From positions 1 to 21,928 of the IMG/VR virus record IMGVR_UViG_3300042881_000615: DNA of 21,928 bases, one strand, 5' to 3'. Numbering within the stretch: position 1 is the first letter of the stretch; every line of letters starts with the position of its first letter. The notes under the pieces were generated by a model, which saw only the letters and a program-made list of their open reading frames with translations, did not search any database and had not been told where the DNA came from. The translations under genes were made by a program, and so were the position numbers. This DNA is from a virus. This document shows positions 7,393 through 14,676 of the stretch, one piece after another.

Positions 7393-8538
7393 CTACGAGA
7401 TGTTGAGTACGGCCGTGATGCGGTCGTTGTTTGCGCTATCGCCGCCGTCCTTGGCATATCGCAGGACGAGATGCTGCCCAGATGTAACGGCTACGCTGCC
7501 GGTGGACGTTGAGGTGCCAGTAACTGTTCCAGAAACCAGAGTCATCCCAGCGGGGTGATTGCTGTAACCACTAAAAGCCGAGTGGTTGGCCGGAGATGCT
7601 GACGTGCGATACAGCGCGCCGCCGTCATATCCGTCTTCGCTGCTGGCGGTGACTGTGTACGAGAGCGTTCCACTGGTGCCGATCAGCAGCCAGAGCCGTG
7701 TATCAGAGTCGTCGCCGCCGCCCGTGACTGTGGCCGTGATAGTGCTGGTGCCAGTGACGGTGTACGACCCCGGCCCGAACTTGGCCGCATAGGCAATCGG
7801 CGGACCCGCCGCAGGCGTCACCGCACTAGATGCCGTTGAGTAACTGCTAGTGCCAACTCCATTCGTCGCGGATACTCTGAAGACAACAGCCGTGCCGTTG
7901 GTGAGTCCTGTCACGGTCGCACTCGCCGAAGCCGAGGCCGCCCGCGTGAACGTCGTCCATGTCGAGCCGCTGTTGGTGCTGAACTGAACGGTGTAGTCCG
8001 TGATCGGGGTCTGTGCGAGTACGCTGGGTGCCGTCCACGACACGGTGGCCTGTGCATCGCCAGCCGTCGCAGTGACGCTCGTCGGTGCACCGGGAACGAA
8101 CAACGCACGCAGCACCGAGTCACCAGTTGCAGAAAGCACCCCGTCGCTGATTGTCAGGCCCGAACCAACCTTGACACCACCAAGCTCGCTTGCCGTTGCG
8201 GCGGCGAGCGTGAACGAGCTACCGCTACCACCACCGCCAGACGTTCCTGCCTCAACGTAGACGCCGCTTGCGTCCCAGAAAAAGATTCGACGCACATCAG
8301 TCGCGTGGTACAAGGTGCCGACACTACCCACTGCCGGGAAGCCCGCCGCCGTCGATGCCTCAACGATGTTTGCGGAGCCGCCGCCGCCGCCGCTGCCTGC
8401 ATTGAGCAGCACAGCCACGTTCGCAGCGTTACCGGCGAAGAGCCGATTGTCTGCCGCGTTGTACGCAAGCTCGCCGTAGCTCACGCTGGGCGTTGAGCCT
8501 GCGACGTTCGACCGCTTTACCTTTACGATCTTTGGCAT
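7393..8538 (-). CDS. Fibre or appendage protein with Fn3 domain (381 aa)
   Basis: Residues 1-45 are the short N-terminal module found in three proteins of this cassette (PKIVKVKRSNVAG, then ELAYNAADNRLFAG). Residues 66-105 are the Trp/Tyr adaptor module (FPAVGSVGTLYHATD, FFWDASGVYVEAG) ending in a poly-Gly/Ser linker. Residues 150-243 form a fibronectin type III domain (PGAPTSVTATAGDAQATVSW, ITDYTVQFS, VTGLTNGTAVVFRVSATN). The last 130 residues are a Ser/Thr/Gly-rich beta domain. Fn3 domains are frequent in phage tail and surface proteins and often give weak sugar contacts or spacing. The ATG overlaps the stop of the large fibre gene as TAATG, so the two are translationally coupled. Confidence 0.75.
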   Translation of the reverse strand: MPKIVKVKRSNVAGSTPSVSYGELAYNAADNRLFAGNAANVAVLLNAGSGGGGGSANIVEASTAAGFPAVGSVGTLYHATDVRRIFFWDASGVYVEAGTSGGGGSGSSFTLAAATASELGGVKVGSGLTISDGVLSATGDSVLRALFVPGAPTSVTATAGDAQATVSWTAPSVLAQTPITDYTVQFSTNSGSTWTTFTRAASASASATVTGLTNGTAVVFRVSATNGVGTSSYSTASSAVTPAAGPPIAYAAKFGPGSYTVTGTSTITATVTGGGDDSDTRLWLLIGTSGTLSYTVTASSEDGYDGGALYRTSASPANHSAFSGYSNHPAGMTLVSGTVTGTSTSTGSVAVTSGQHLVLRYAKDGGDSANNDRITAVLNIS

Positions 8539-11500
8539 TACGGCACCGTGAGAATGGCTGCGTTACTGTTGACTGTCGTGTAGCTGTCTTTCGTGAACAC
8601 GGCTCGATATCGCTTGCCGCTGTCGCCCGAGACCGGCGACAGTGCGAGCGAGCTAGACGTGGCACTGCTGATGTTCGTCCACGTCGCGCCGCCGTCAGAC
8701 GACTGTTGCCACTGGATGGAAGGCGCGCCGAAGGTGGTCGTGGCGGAAGACGAGAAGGTGGCCGAGGTCGAGCCGCCGAGGTTGATGATTGTGCCGCCGA
8801 ACGAAGTGTCACTCAGAGATGATTGCCAGAAGATTCGGCCAAGCCCGACTTGCGTCGGCCCTACCGATCCGCTGGTTGAAAGGACTCTCGTTGTCCACGA
8901 AAGGCCACCGTCGTCCGACGTGTAAATCGTCGCTGACGACGGGAAGTTGGTGAACGCAATACGGCTACCGCTGACGTAGAAACGCCCGTTTCCGTTCGCG
9001 CCAATCGTAGTGCTCTGCCGCAGTGCCCACGTCTGTCCTTGGTCGTTCGACGTGTAAAAGCCTGCATTTCCAACAGCCGCCCAGCGAGGAGATGCAGGAA
9101 GCACGGCAACAGTCGCGCTGCTGCCCGGTAGGGCCGCAAACGACACGGTCGTTGGTGTCGTGGCCGATTCGTTCGCATACGACAGCAGCCTTGGGGCCGA
9201 CCCGCCGTTAACCGACAAATTGTGGACGATGTAGCCGCCTGCGACCGAGAGCCTCACGTTGTACGAGGTTGTAACGACGAGACGAATAATTTCCTGATGC
9301 ACAGGAGCCCCGTCGCCAACAATCGTCGCAACGTCAAATTGGTATTGGTTGGTTTGGCTCAAATACGACGGTTGCATCGCCAAAACCGTGCGGTTGCCGA
9401 CTGTCAAAGAGTCAAACCACGACGCGCCCACGCCACCCGCACGAGCGGCCCACGTCACGCCATCGGACGAAACTGCACCTGCCGTCGAGCTTGCTCCCTG
9501 CGAACTGATGACCACGAATCCGACGCCGGTATGAACGACGATTGCAAAGAACGCATTTCCAATCGCAGCCGCAAGAACGGTCGAGTTGCGCGCCGTCCAT
9601 GTCACGCCGTCGGTGCTGGTTGCATATCGAGGCGATACGGTGCTTGAGGTTGTCCGATAAGTCAGATACACGCCGCCGTAATACAGAACGTCACTCCACT
9701 CGCCGACGGCGGGAAGTGCCAGATTGGTTCGCGTCCAATTCACTCCGTCCGCAGAGGTGGCGATGTAGTCGCCACCAAAATCTAGGTTGCTCGGAGTGGC
9801 GAACCAAAGACCGTTGGCGTTGCTGACACGATTCCACCGCCCCGCCGGAAGGGCAAACGCTGACGTGGCGAAGGAGGACACGCTCGCCGTCGTATTGCTC
9901 GGCTGCTGCGTCACCGTGATTGCATCAAGCGGAACCGTCAGTGTGGCAACACTCGAACGTACCGTGTTCCAGCCGCTCTTCTCAAACTTCGCCCGGTAAC
10001 GCTTGCCCGTGTCAGCGTTCGTCAGTCCCGTCAGCGAGAGCGACGAATTCGTCTGCCCGCTCACGTCAGAGAATGTCGTGCCGCCGTCAGTCGAGACTTC
10101 CCACTGGATCGTCGGAGAGCCTGCTGGCGATGTCGCCGCAGCCGAGAACGAAGCAGAATAGTTTGGAGTCGTGCCCGCCACGGGCGAGCCTGTGGCACTG
10201 CTGGGCTGCGACGTGACCGTGATCGGTGCCACGTCGAGCAGAGCAGCGTTGCTCGTGGCGTCGGCGTAGCCGCTGCTCGACACGATGCAGCGGTATCTGT
10301 AGTTGTCGTTGCCCGTCTCGGTGATTCCCGTGAGAGCGTAGCTGGCAGATGTCGCACCGCTGATGTTCGTCCAGTTGGTTCCGTCAGGCGACGACTGCCA
10401 CTGGTAGGCGAGCCCAGTGCCCGGTGTGGTTGCCGACACTGAGAACGACGCCGAGGTGCCGTTGGTCAGGTTCACGTTCTGCGGCTGCGTGATGATGCTA
10501 ATTGCCGCCGACACGGTGAGCGTCGCTTCGCCGCTGGTGACGGTCGCCGTAGGCGTGAGTTCGACCACGACCGCTGGGAGCCACCCGTTGACGGCAGTGC
10601 CGCCCGTGCCCGCAGCACCAGAGGAAATCACGACTCGGTACTTGTCGCCGCTGTTCGTCGCGTAGCTGAGATCGGCGAGACCAAGCGTTGCCGACAAGCC
10701 GGTGCCGATATTGACCCACGCACCCGCGCCACCCGCCTGCCGCTGCCACTGGTAGGTCAGTTCAGCGTTCTGCGACGCCGTCGCGGTGACGGCAAACGTG
10801 GCTGTGCCGCCGACTGCCGTCTGGTTGCTGGGCTGCACCGAGATCGTGATGGTCGGCGTCGTCCAATCCTCAAGCGACGTGCGACGCCACTGATCCACGG
10901 CATTGGCGACATAGAGAAAATTCTCGTCGTAGCTGATCTGCCCGGCCTTGGTCGTCGTCTTGGTCGTCGTCGGTGCCGTGGACCAGGCGATGCCGCCCGC
11001 CTCAATCGTCACGTTGCCGGTCTTGCCGTTGACGCTCTGCACCGGCGCGGCTGCTGACGCACGCAGCGTGGTGAAGTACAGGTTGGTTGAGCCTTCAGCC
11101 ACCGAGTCGGTGGAGCCGGGGCTTGCCGAAATCTCGATGTAGGCAGTGCCCGACCATCGGTAGACCTTGTTCGTGTCACGGGCGACAAACAGCTTTCCAA
11201 CTTCGCCCGTCGCCGGGAAGTTGGCAAGTGCTGCGAACTCGACAACGTCATCGACAAAGCCCGGCAGCTGGCTGGACGGGACGAGACCATTGACCAGCGT
11301 TGCGTATGTGCCGCTCGCTTGCTTGCCATCAAGTGCGGCTTGCAGCCCCGTAACGTCGCTGACGGCGTGCTGATGGGTCGCCGGGGCGAAGGTCGTCGGC
11401 ACATTCGTCAGGTTTGCGTAGCTGATCGTCGGCACAGCATGGACGTGGTCAGCACGGGCGGCAAATCCCGCCGTGCCTGCCGACGCAACGCCCAGCGGCT

Positions 11501-12074
11501 GCGGCGTCTCGTCGGCGAGGTTCGCCGTACCGTCAACGCCACGCGGAATGGTGAAGCTCAACGAGACGGTGTTGCCAGAAGTCAGGCTGTCAATCTTCGC
11601 CTGCGTGCCAGGTGCTCCCGTCGCGACGGTGCCGACCTGAATCGTCGTGTACGGCCCAGCCGCGCCAGTGTCGCCCCTGTCGCCCTTCGGCAGCGTCAGC
11701 GATAGCACCTGACTAGGAGCAGTGCCGGTGATCGTTGCCGCCGGATTGTCGCCCTTCGTCACGGTGCCGATGGACAACGAGTTGACCGGCCCGGCTGGCC
11801 CAACTTCGCCCTGCAAGCCACGCTCACCGACCGCACCTTGCGGCAGCGTCAGATTGAGCGTCTGAGACGGCGACACGCCGGTCAGCGTCGCAGCTGCGTC
11901 CGTGCCAGTGACCACCTTGCCAATCGCAATCGTGTTCGCAGGCCCAGCAACTCCAGTGTCACCCTTCGGCCCACGCTCGCCAGCGGCAGAAAACGTGACG
12001 TTGACTGTGTCGCCGTTGCCGACAGTCGGGTTGATTGTCGTTGAGCCGTTGACTGTGACAGAAATCTCACTCAT
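8538..12074 (-). CDS. Large modular fibre: collagen-like repeats, Ig-like domains, inserted beta-propeller (1178 aa)
   Basis: The largest intact protein here. An N-terminal beta domain (residues 1-30) leads into three collagen-like Gly-X-Y runs (32-46, 83-97, 131-142) alternating with three beta repeats of 40-50 residues. A fibre shaft follows with an HVHAVP and THQHAVSDVTGLQAALDGK segment, an adaptor module (286-320) and the AGQISYDENFLYVA module (359-404). Then come Ig-like domains near 408-520, 524-616 and 617-714. A fourth Ig starts at 717, is interrupted at about 735 by roughly 360 residues with Asp-box motifs (SxDGxxW), and resumes at about 1096 to the end. It is probably a trimeric adhesion fibre. 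The start is ATG 12074, overlapping the upstream stop (ATGA); a farther in-frame ATG at 12146 would lie inside the upstream gene and is not preferred. Confidence 0.85.
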   Translation of the reverse strand: MSEISVTVNGSTTINPTVGNGDTVNVTFSAAGERGPKGDTGVAGPANTIAIGKVVTGTDAAATLTGVSPSQTLNLTLPQGAVGERGLQGEVGPAGPVNSLSIGTVTKGDNPAATITGTAPSQVLSLTLPKGDRGDTGAAGPYTTIQVGTVATGAPGTQAKIDSLTSGNTVSLSFTIPRGVDGTANLADETPQPLGVASAGTAGFAARADHVHAVPTISYANLTNVPTTFAPATHQHAVSDVTGLQAALDGKQASGTYATLVNGLVPSSQLPGFVDDVVEFAALANFPATGEVGKLFVARDTNKVYRWSGTAYIEISASPGSTDSVAEGSTNLYFTTLRASAAAPVQSVNGKTGNVTIEAGGIAWSTAPTTTKTTTKAGQISYDENFLYVANAVDQWRRTSLEDWTTPTITISVQPSNQTAVGGTATFAVTATASQNAELTYQWQRQAGGAGAWVNIGTGLSATLGLADLSYATNSGDKYRVVISSGAAGTGGTAVNGWLPAVVVELTPTATVTSGEATLTVSAAISIITQPQNVNLTNGTSASFSVSATTPGTGLAYQWQSSPDGTNWTNISGATSASYALTGITETGNDNYRYRCIVSSSGYADATSNAALLDVAPITVTSQPSSATGSPVAGTTPNYSASFSAAATSPAGSPTIQWEVSTDGGTTFSDVSGQTNSSLSLTGLTNADTGKRYRAKFEKSGWNTVRSSVATLTVPLDAITVTQQPSNTTASVSSFATSAFALPAGRWNRVSNANGLWFATPSNLDFGGDYIATSADGVNWTRTNLALPAVGEWSDVLYYGGVYLTYRTTSSTVSPRYATSTDGVTWTARNSTVLAAAIGNAFFAIVVHTGVGFVVISSQGASSTAGAVSSDGVTWAARAGGVGASWFDSLTVGNRTVLAMQPSYLSQTNQYQFDVATIVGDGAPVHQEIIRLVVTTSYNVRLSVAGGYIVHNLSVNGGSAPRLLSYANESATTPTTVSFAALPGSSATVAVLPASPRWAAVGNAGFYTSNDQGQTWALRQSTTIGANGNGRFYVSGSRIAFTNFPSSATIYTSDDGGLSWTTRVLSTSGSVGPTQVGLGRIFWQSSLSDTSFGGTIINLGGSTSATFSSSATTTFGAPSIQWQQSSDGGATWTNISSATSSSLALSPVSGDSGKRYRAVFTKDSYTTVNSNAAILTVP
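8790..9872 (-). other. Beta-propeller-like domain inserted in the fourth Ig-like domain
   Basis: Residues about 735-1095 of the large fibre. Asp-box motifs occur at 774-780 (SADGVNW), 820-826 (STDGVTW), 869-875 (SSDGVTW), 1009-1016 (SNDQGQTW) and 1053-1060 (SDDGGLSW), each followed by a strand, as in BNR/sialidase-type propellers. The flanks together rebuild one Ig domain when aligned to the preceding one. No catalytic sialidase residues were identified. Confidence 0.6.
11526..11981 (-). repeat. Three protein-level repeats: collagen-like Gly-X-Y run plus beta unit
   Basis: Residues 32-183 of the large fibre. Units read NTIAIGKVVTG, then SQTLNLTLPQG and GERGLQGEVGPAGP; NSLSIGTVTKG, then SQVLSLTLPKG and GDRGDTGAAGP; and TTIQVGTVATG, then TVSLSFTIPRG. 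Gly-X-Y runs of 4-5 triplets join them. The pattern suggests a trimeric shaft of alternating collagen-like helix and beta modules. Confidence 0.75.
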
Positions 12075-12451
12075 GCGCCCGGTGCCCTCGGGATGCAGCT
12101 GCCAGCCAAGATTGTTCGCGTCATAGTCGTGCCAGGCGTGATCCATCGCAGATACCAGAGGTATCTAATGGCTGGACTCAGAGAGGCAGTCTGTACCTCG
12201 TTGAGGCTCCAGATGATTGCGCCAGTGGACGCCGTCACGACTTGAATGACAGGCGTCGCCGCAGTCGCTCCGACAGTCGATACAGTGCCGCCGCCGCCGC
12301 CTTGGAATCCGCCAGTGCTCGCGACATAGACAGCCGATTGCAGCGTGTACGAGGCAATCGACTGCCCCAGATTCATGGCGATATTGACCTCGTCGCCCAC
12401 CACGAAAGTGACGTCAAGTTGGCCTGGCAGCAGAGAGAAGACGTTGGACAT
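12071..12451 (-). CDS. Small beta-rich appendage protein, possible Ig-like adaptor (126 aa)
   Basis: Not firmly recognised. The middle reads VTFVVGDEVNIAMNLGQSIASYTLQSAVY, a poly-Gly linker (residues 47-55), VIQVVTASTGAIIWSLNEVQTASL and a YLWYLRWITPG strand before TRTILAGSCIP. A GD-x-V-x-I strand followed by a second sheet ending in an aromatic strand is the pattern of small Ig-like adaptor domains that start baseplate or fibre proteins (for example BppU N-terminal type domains). A stand-alone protein of this type could dock the large fibre, whose gene starts inside its stop codon (ATGA). The ATG at 12451 has GAGGTG 6 bases upstream. Function is inferred from position and fold pattern only. 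Confidence 0.55.
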   Translation of the reverse strand: MSNVFSLLPGQLDVTFVVGDEVNIAMNLGQSIASYTLQSAVYVASTGGFQGGGGGTVSTVGATAATPVIQVVTASTGAIIWSLNEVQTASLSPAIRYLWYLRWITPGTTMTRTILAGSCIPRAPGA

Positions 12452-12495
12452 CGCGGCACCTCGTGGCTGGCATTGTCACGGCGACGAGCAGCACA

Positions 12496-12511
12496 GCGAC
12501 CGGCTATGCCT
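12496..12511 (-). other. Degenerate relative of the 19-base intergenic element
   Basis: The minus strand reads AGGCATAGCCGGTCGC in the 69-base gap between two small genes. It shares GGCA(T/C)A(C/G)CCGGTC with the elements at 4922-4940 and 19359-19377. The similarity is weaker and may be chance. Confidence 0.2.
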
Positions 12512-12520
12512 TCAGCAGCG

Positions 12521-12871
12521 TTAAATCCCCGCCGCCTCGACAAACGCCTGATCGACCTGAGCCTCAGTGAGTCCGAGAGCCGCCGCTAGCGGCACGAGCA
12601 TCGGGTGCGACCGCTCGACGTACGGAGCGTAGTCCCACTCCACCCTGACCGAGTCCCGCTGGAGTTGGTCGGGGATGGCGTCGATAGCTGCGTCCACGGC
12701 TGCAAGTGAGATGCCATGCCGAAGCATCCACAGGCGTATCTGGCGAGCGGAGACGCTCGCCGGTACAGAGTCGTCCACGGCCTGCTGGTTCATGCCGATG
12801 ACGTTGCCGCTCTCGTCACGCACTTCCCAAGTGCGTATGCCATCGATCACGCCGAGGTAGGTGGTCGTCAT
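12521..12871 (-). CDS. Small fibre-associated phage protein (116 aa), possible fibre assembly partner
   Basis: Residues 41-116 follow a pattern common in small proteins coded beside phage fibre genes: SARQIRLWMLRHGISLAAVD, a VEWDYAPYVERSHPML segment and LGLTEAQVDQAFVEAAGI at the end. These proteins have an N-terminal beta part (TYLGVIDGIRTWEVRDESGN, residues 4-23) and a helical C-terminal half. They are usually annotated as hypothetical, and some are suspected fibre chaperones; here the role is open. Its ATG at 12871 overlaps the stop of the upstream fibre gene (ATGA), so it is made in step with it. A 69-base gap follows its stop. Confidence 0.6.
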   Translation of the reverse strand: MTTTYLGVIDGIRTWEVRDESGNVIGMNQQAVDDSVPASVSARQIRLWMLRHGISLAAVDAAIDAIPDQLQRDSVRVEWDYAPYVERSHPMLVPLAAALGLTEAQVDQAFVEAAGI

Positions 12872-13794
12872 GAAATCCGCCCATAGATCATGAAGTTGCC
12901 ATTTGATACGGTCGTGGGCGCAGTCGGCATATCAGACAAACCAGTGACAGCACCCGCAGCCATTGGCGGCAGTCGCGTGATCGCGCCTGTTGTAACCGTG
13001 CCCGCTTGCCATGTTCCGGCCGTGCTGCCGACAACCAGCACGCCAGCGGCATATCGCGTTCCAGCGACAATGCTGTACGAGGCTGGGTATCCGTCAGTTG
13101 CAAACGCGCGAGAATAAATCGTCTGGGAGGCGTTTCCGATTGTTGTGTCGTTTGCCGTCCGTGCAACCATCGTAATTATCGGTGACGTGCCCGTGACAGA
13201 GTCGACAATCGTCTCGTTCACGGTAAAAAGCGCAAACCTACACAGCGACAGCGAGGCAGTGGCAGTGCCGCCCGTTATAAATGTCAGTGTGGTGGCGGTA
13301 AACGAGTACGGGGCTGTAAAAAACGCCAGCATCAGACTTCCCGAGAATGCCGCCGCGTTGCCGATAGTGCCGTGCCCGCGAGGCAACCAGTCAATTGATG
13401 TACTCGTGGTCTGCATCGCCCATCGCAGGTTTTGGTTGACTGTGACGTTGCTGCTCAACCTCGCATCGGGCAGCGTGCCACTCGTGAGATCGGAAGCCGA
13501 TGTCGTGGCGGTCCCCCCGCCACCAGAGACTCCGACCTCAATGTATACCCCGCCCACGAACTGATAGGCGCGAGAGCTATCCGACGCGAGGTACAGCACA
13601 TTCGCCAAACCGACTGCGGGAAAAGACGCCGTAGTAGCGAACGACGCAATGGACGAAAACGTCGTTACGGTGCCCGACGGCGAGCGAAAGAACAGACGCC
13701 CGTCCGCCTCGTTGACGGCAATCTGGCCGCTGACGAGCGAGGACGGCACGTTGCCTGCCGTGGTGCTTCGGAGGATGCGTACGGTGTTTGACAC
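12868..13794 (-). CDS. Fibre protein with shared N-terminal module (308 aa)
   Basis: Residues 1-45 are the cassette's shared N-terminal module (SNTVRILRSTTAG, then GQIAVNEADGRLFF). Residues 58-94 are the adaptor module (FPAVGLANVLYLASD, YQFVGGVYIEVG, poly-Gly). A short shaft repeat (DLTSGTLPDARLSSNVTV) comes next, then a C-terminal beta domain from about residue 140 with FFTAPYSFTATTLTFITGG and GTRYAAGVLVVGSTAGTW, the look of a head domain in short fibres or whiskers. The start is GTG 13794, one base after the TGA of the preceding gene, with GGCGGGA upstream lying inside that gene's last codons. Target or receptor is unknown. Confidence 0.72.
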   Translation of the reverse strand: MSNTVRILRSTTAGNVPSSLVSGQIAVNEADGRLFFRSPSGTVTTFSSIASFATTASFPAVGLANVLYLASDSSRAYQFVGGVYIEVGVSGGGGTATTSASDLTSGTLPDARLSSNVTVNQNLRWAMQTTSTSIDWLPRGHGTIGNAAAFSGSLMLAFFTAPYSFTATTLTFITGGTATASLSLCRFALFTVNETIVDSVTGTSPIITMVARTANDTTIGNASQTIYSRAFATDGYPASYSIVAGTRYAAGVLVVGSTAGTWQAGTVTTGAITRLPPMAAGAVTGLSDMPTAPTTVSNGNFMIYGRIS

Positions 13795-13795
13795 G

Positions 13796-14401
13796 TCAGA
13801 ACGTCCCGCCGTTCAAGTCGATGCCTGCAACCGAGCCACCAGTGATCGCCACGTTGCTCGCCGCCTGGACTGCCATTGTGCCGAGCCCGAGATTCGTGCG
13901 AGCCGCCGAAACATCGACCACATCCGACAAGTTGCTTGCTTTTGCCATCTTGCCAGAGAGGGACGCTGTGACGGTCGTGGAAAACGCAGCATCGGAACCG
14001 AGAGCGTCAGCCAGTTCCTTGAGCGTGTCGAGAGCAGCCGGTGCCGCATTGATTACGTTTGAGATCGCCGTGCTTACACTGCTCTGCGTTGCATATGTGC
14101 TGGCCGCCGTCGCTTGTGAAAGGTACGTCGATGCAGCGGCGGATGTGGTCAGATAGCTTGAGAGCTGCGACGAAACATCCACCGCAGACACCGCAGACGT
14201 CACGTAGCTCTTGGTGGCGAAGGTGCCACTGCCGCCAATTGCCTGAATCGTCGTAGCTGACCCGCCAGCGCCACCAGTGCCGACGCCCACGTAGAGCGTC
14301 GAGTCGGCTTCGTTGAATGCAAGTTCTGCCTGCTGAAGACTAGCGGGAGCGCCTGCCGCACCGGCTGCGTTGCGTCTCTTAATGCGGATAGTGTTGCTCA
14401 T
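13796..14401 (-). CDS. Short fibre protein with Ala/Ser-rich helical shaft (201 aa)
   Basis: Residues 1-42 are the shared N-terminal module (SNTIRIKRRNAAG, then AELAFNEADSTLYVG). A heptad-like Ser/Ala/Thr shaft follows (SYLTTSAAASTYLSQATAAS), then the widespread fibre segment PAALDTLKELADALGSDAAF with LSGKMAKASNLSDVVD and ARTNLGLGTMAVQ, and a closing VAITGGSVAGIDLNGGTF. Such sequences form trimeric shafts. ATG 14401 is chosen; a TTG at 14407, which overlaps the upstream stop as TTGA and is better spaced from GGCGGG, would add two residues. The gene ends in LNGGTF, like LDGGNF in the gene before it. Confidence 0.75.
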   Translation of the reverse strand: MSNTIRIKRRNAAGAAGAPASLQQAELAFNEADSTLYVGVGTGGAGGSATTIQAIGGSGTFATKSYVTSAVSAVDVSSQLSSYLTTSAAASTYLSQATAASTYATQSSVSTAISNVINAAPAALDTLKELADALGSDAAFSTTVTASLSGKMAKASNLSDVVDVSAARTNLGLGTMAVQAASNVAITGGSVAGIDLNGGTF

Positions 14402-14403
14402 GC

Positions 14404-14673
14404 TCAAAAATTCCCGCCGTCGAGGCTTGTGGTGAGGTTGTTGTCAGTCCATGTCGTTAAGTTGTTATTGAGTCGCCACACGATGCCGTCCGAGAGCGTC
14501 AGCACCAGCATCCCGGCTTCCCGCCTCAACTGCGGAATCGCGTCTCTCTCGGCGATGTCGGCTACGCTGCGGTAGCCGCCCTTGCCGTACCGCGCCTCGT
14601 GCGAGGCGTGTGCATCCGTCGTGTCGAATGGCACGACCGGCGCGAGTACGTTGGTGCCCTTGATGCTTGACAT
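14404..14673 (-). CDS. Small phage structural-type protein (89 aa)
   Basis: A short protein of a type often seen beside phage fibre or neck genes, with the pattern DAHASHEARYGKGGYRSV (residues 20-37), AERDAIPQLRREAGMLVLTL (41-60) and DGIVWRLNNNL. The region from 41 to 70 resembles the Trp/Tyr adaptor modules in the longer fibres (a turn, a V-x-V strand, then a Tyr/Trp-x-Leu strand). It may be a free adaptor or a short fibre tip. The ATG at 14673 comes 3 bases after the upstream TGA. No catalytic motif is visible. Function is unknown. Confidence 0.62.
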   Translation of the reverse strand: MSSIKGTNVLAPVVPFDTTDAHASHEARYGKGGYRSVADIAERDAIPQLRREAGMLVLTLSDGIVWRLNNNLTTWTDNNLTTSLDGGNF

Positions 14674-14676
14674 ACG

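Noticed and set aside
8790-9872. Sialidase activity in the inserted propeller
   Set aside because: Asp-box motifs are structural and occur in many propellers; I could not identify the catalytic arginine triad, Tyr/Glu pair or RIP motif.
9872-12074. Diversity-generating retroelement target in the fibre genes
   Set aside because: No reverse transcriptase gene and no template/variable repeat pair were seen in the window.
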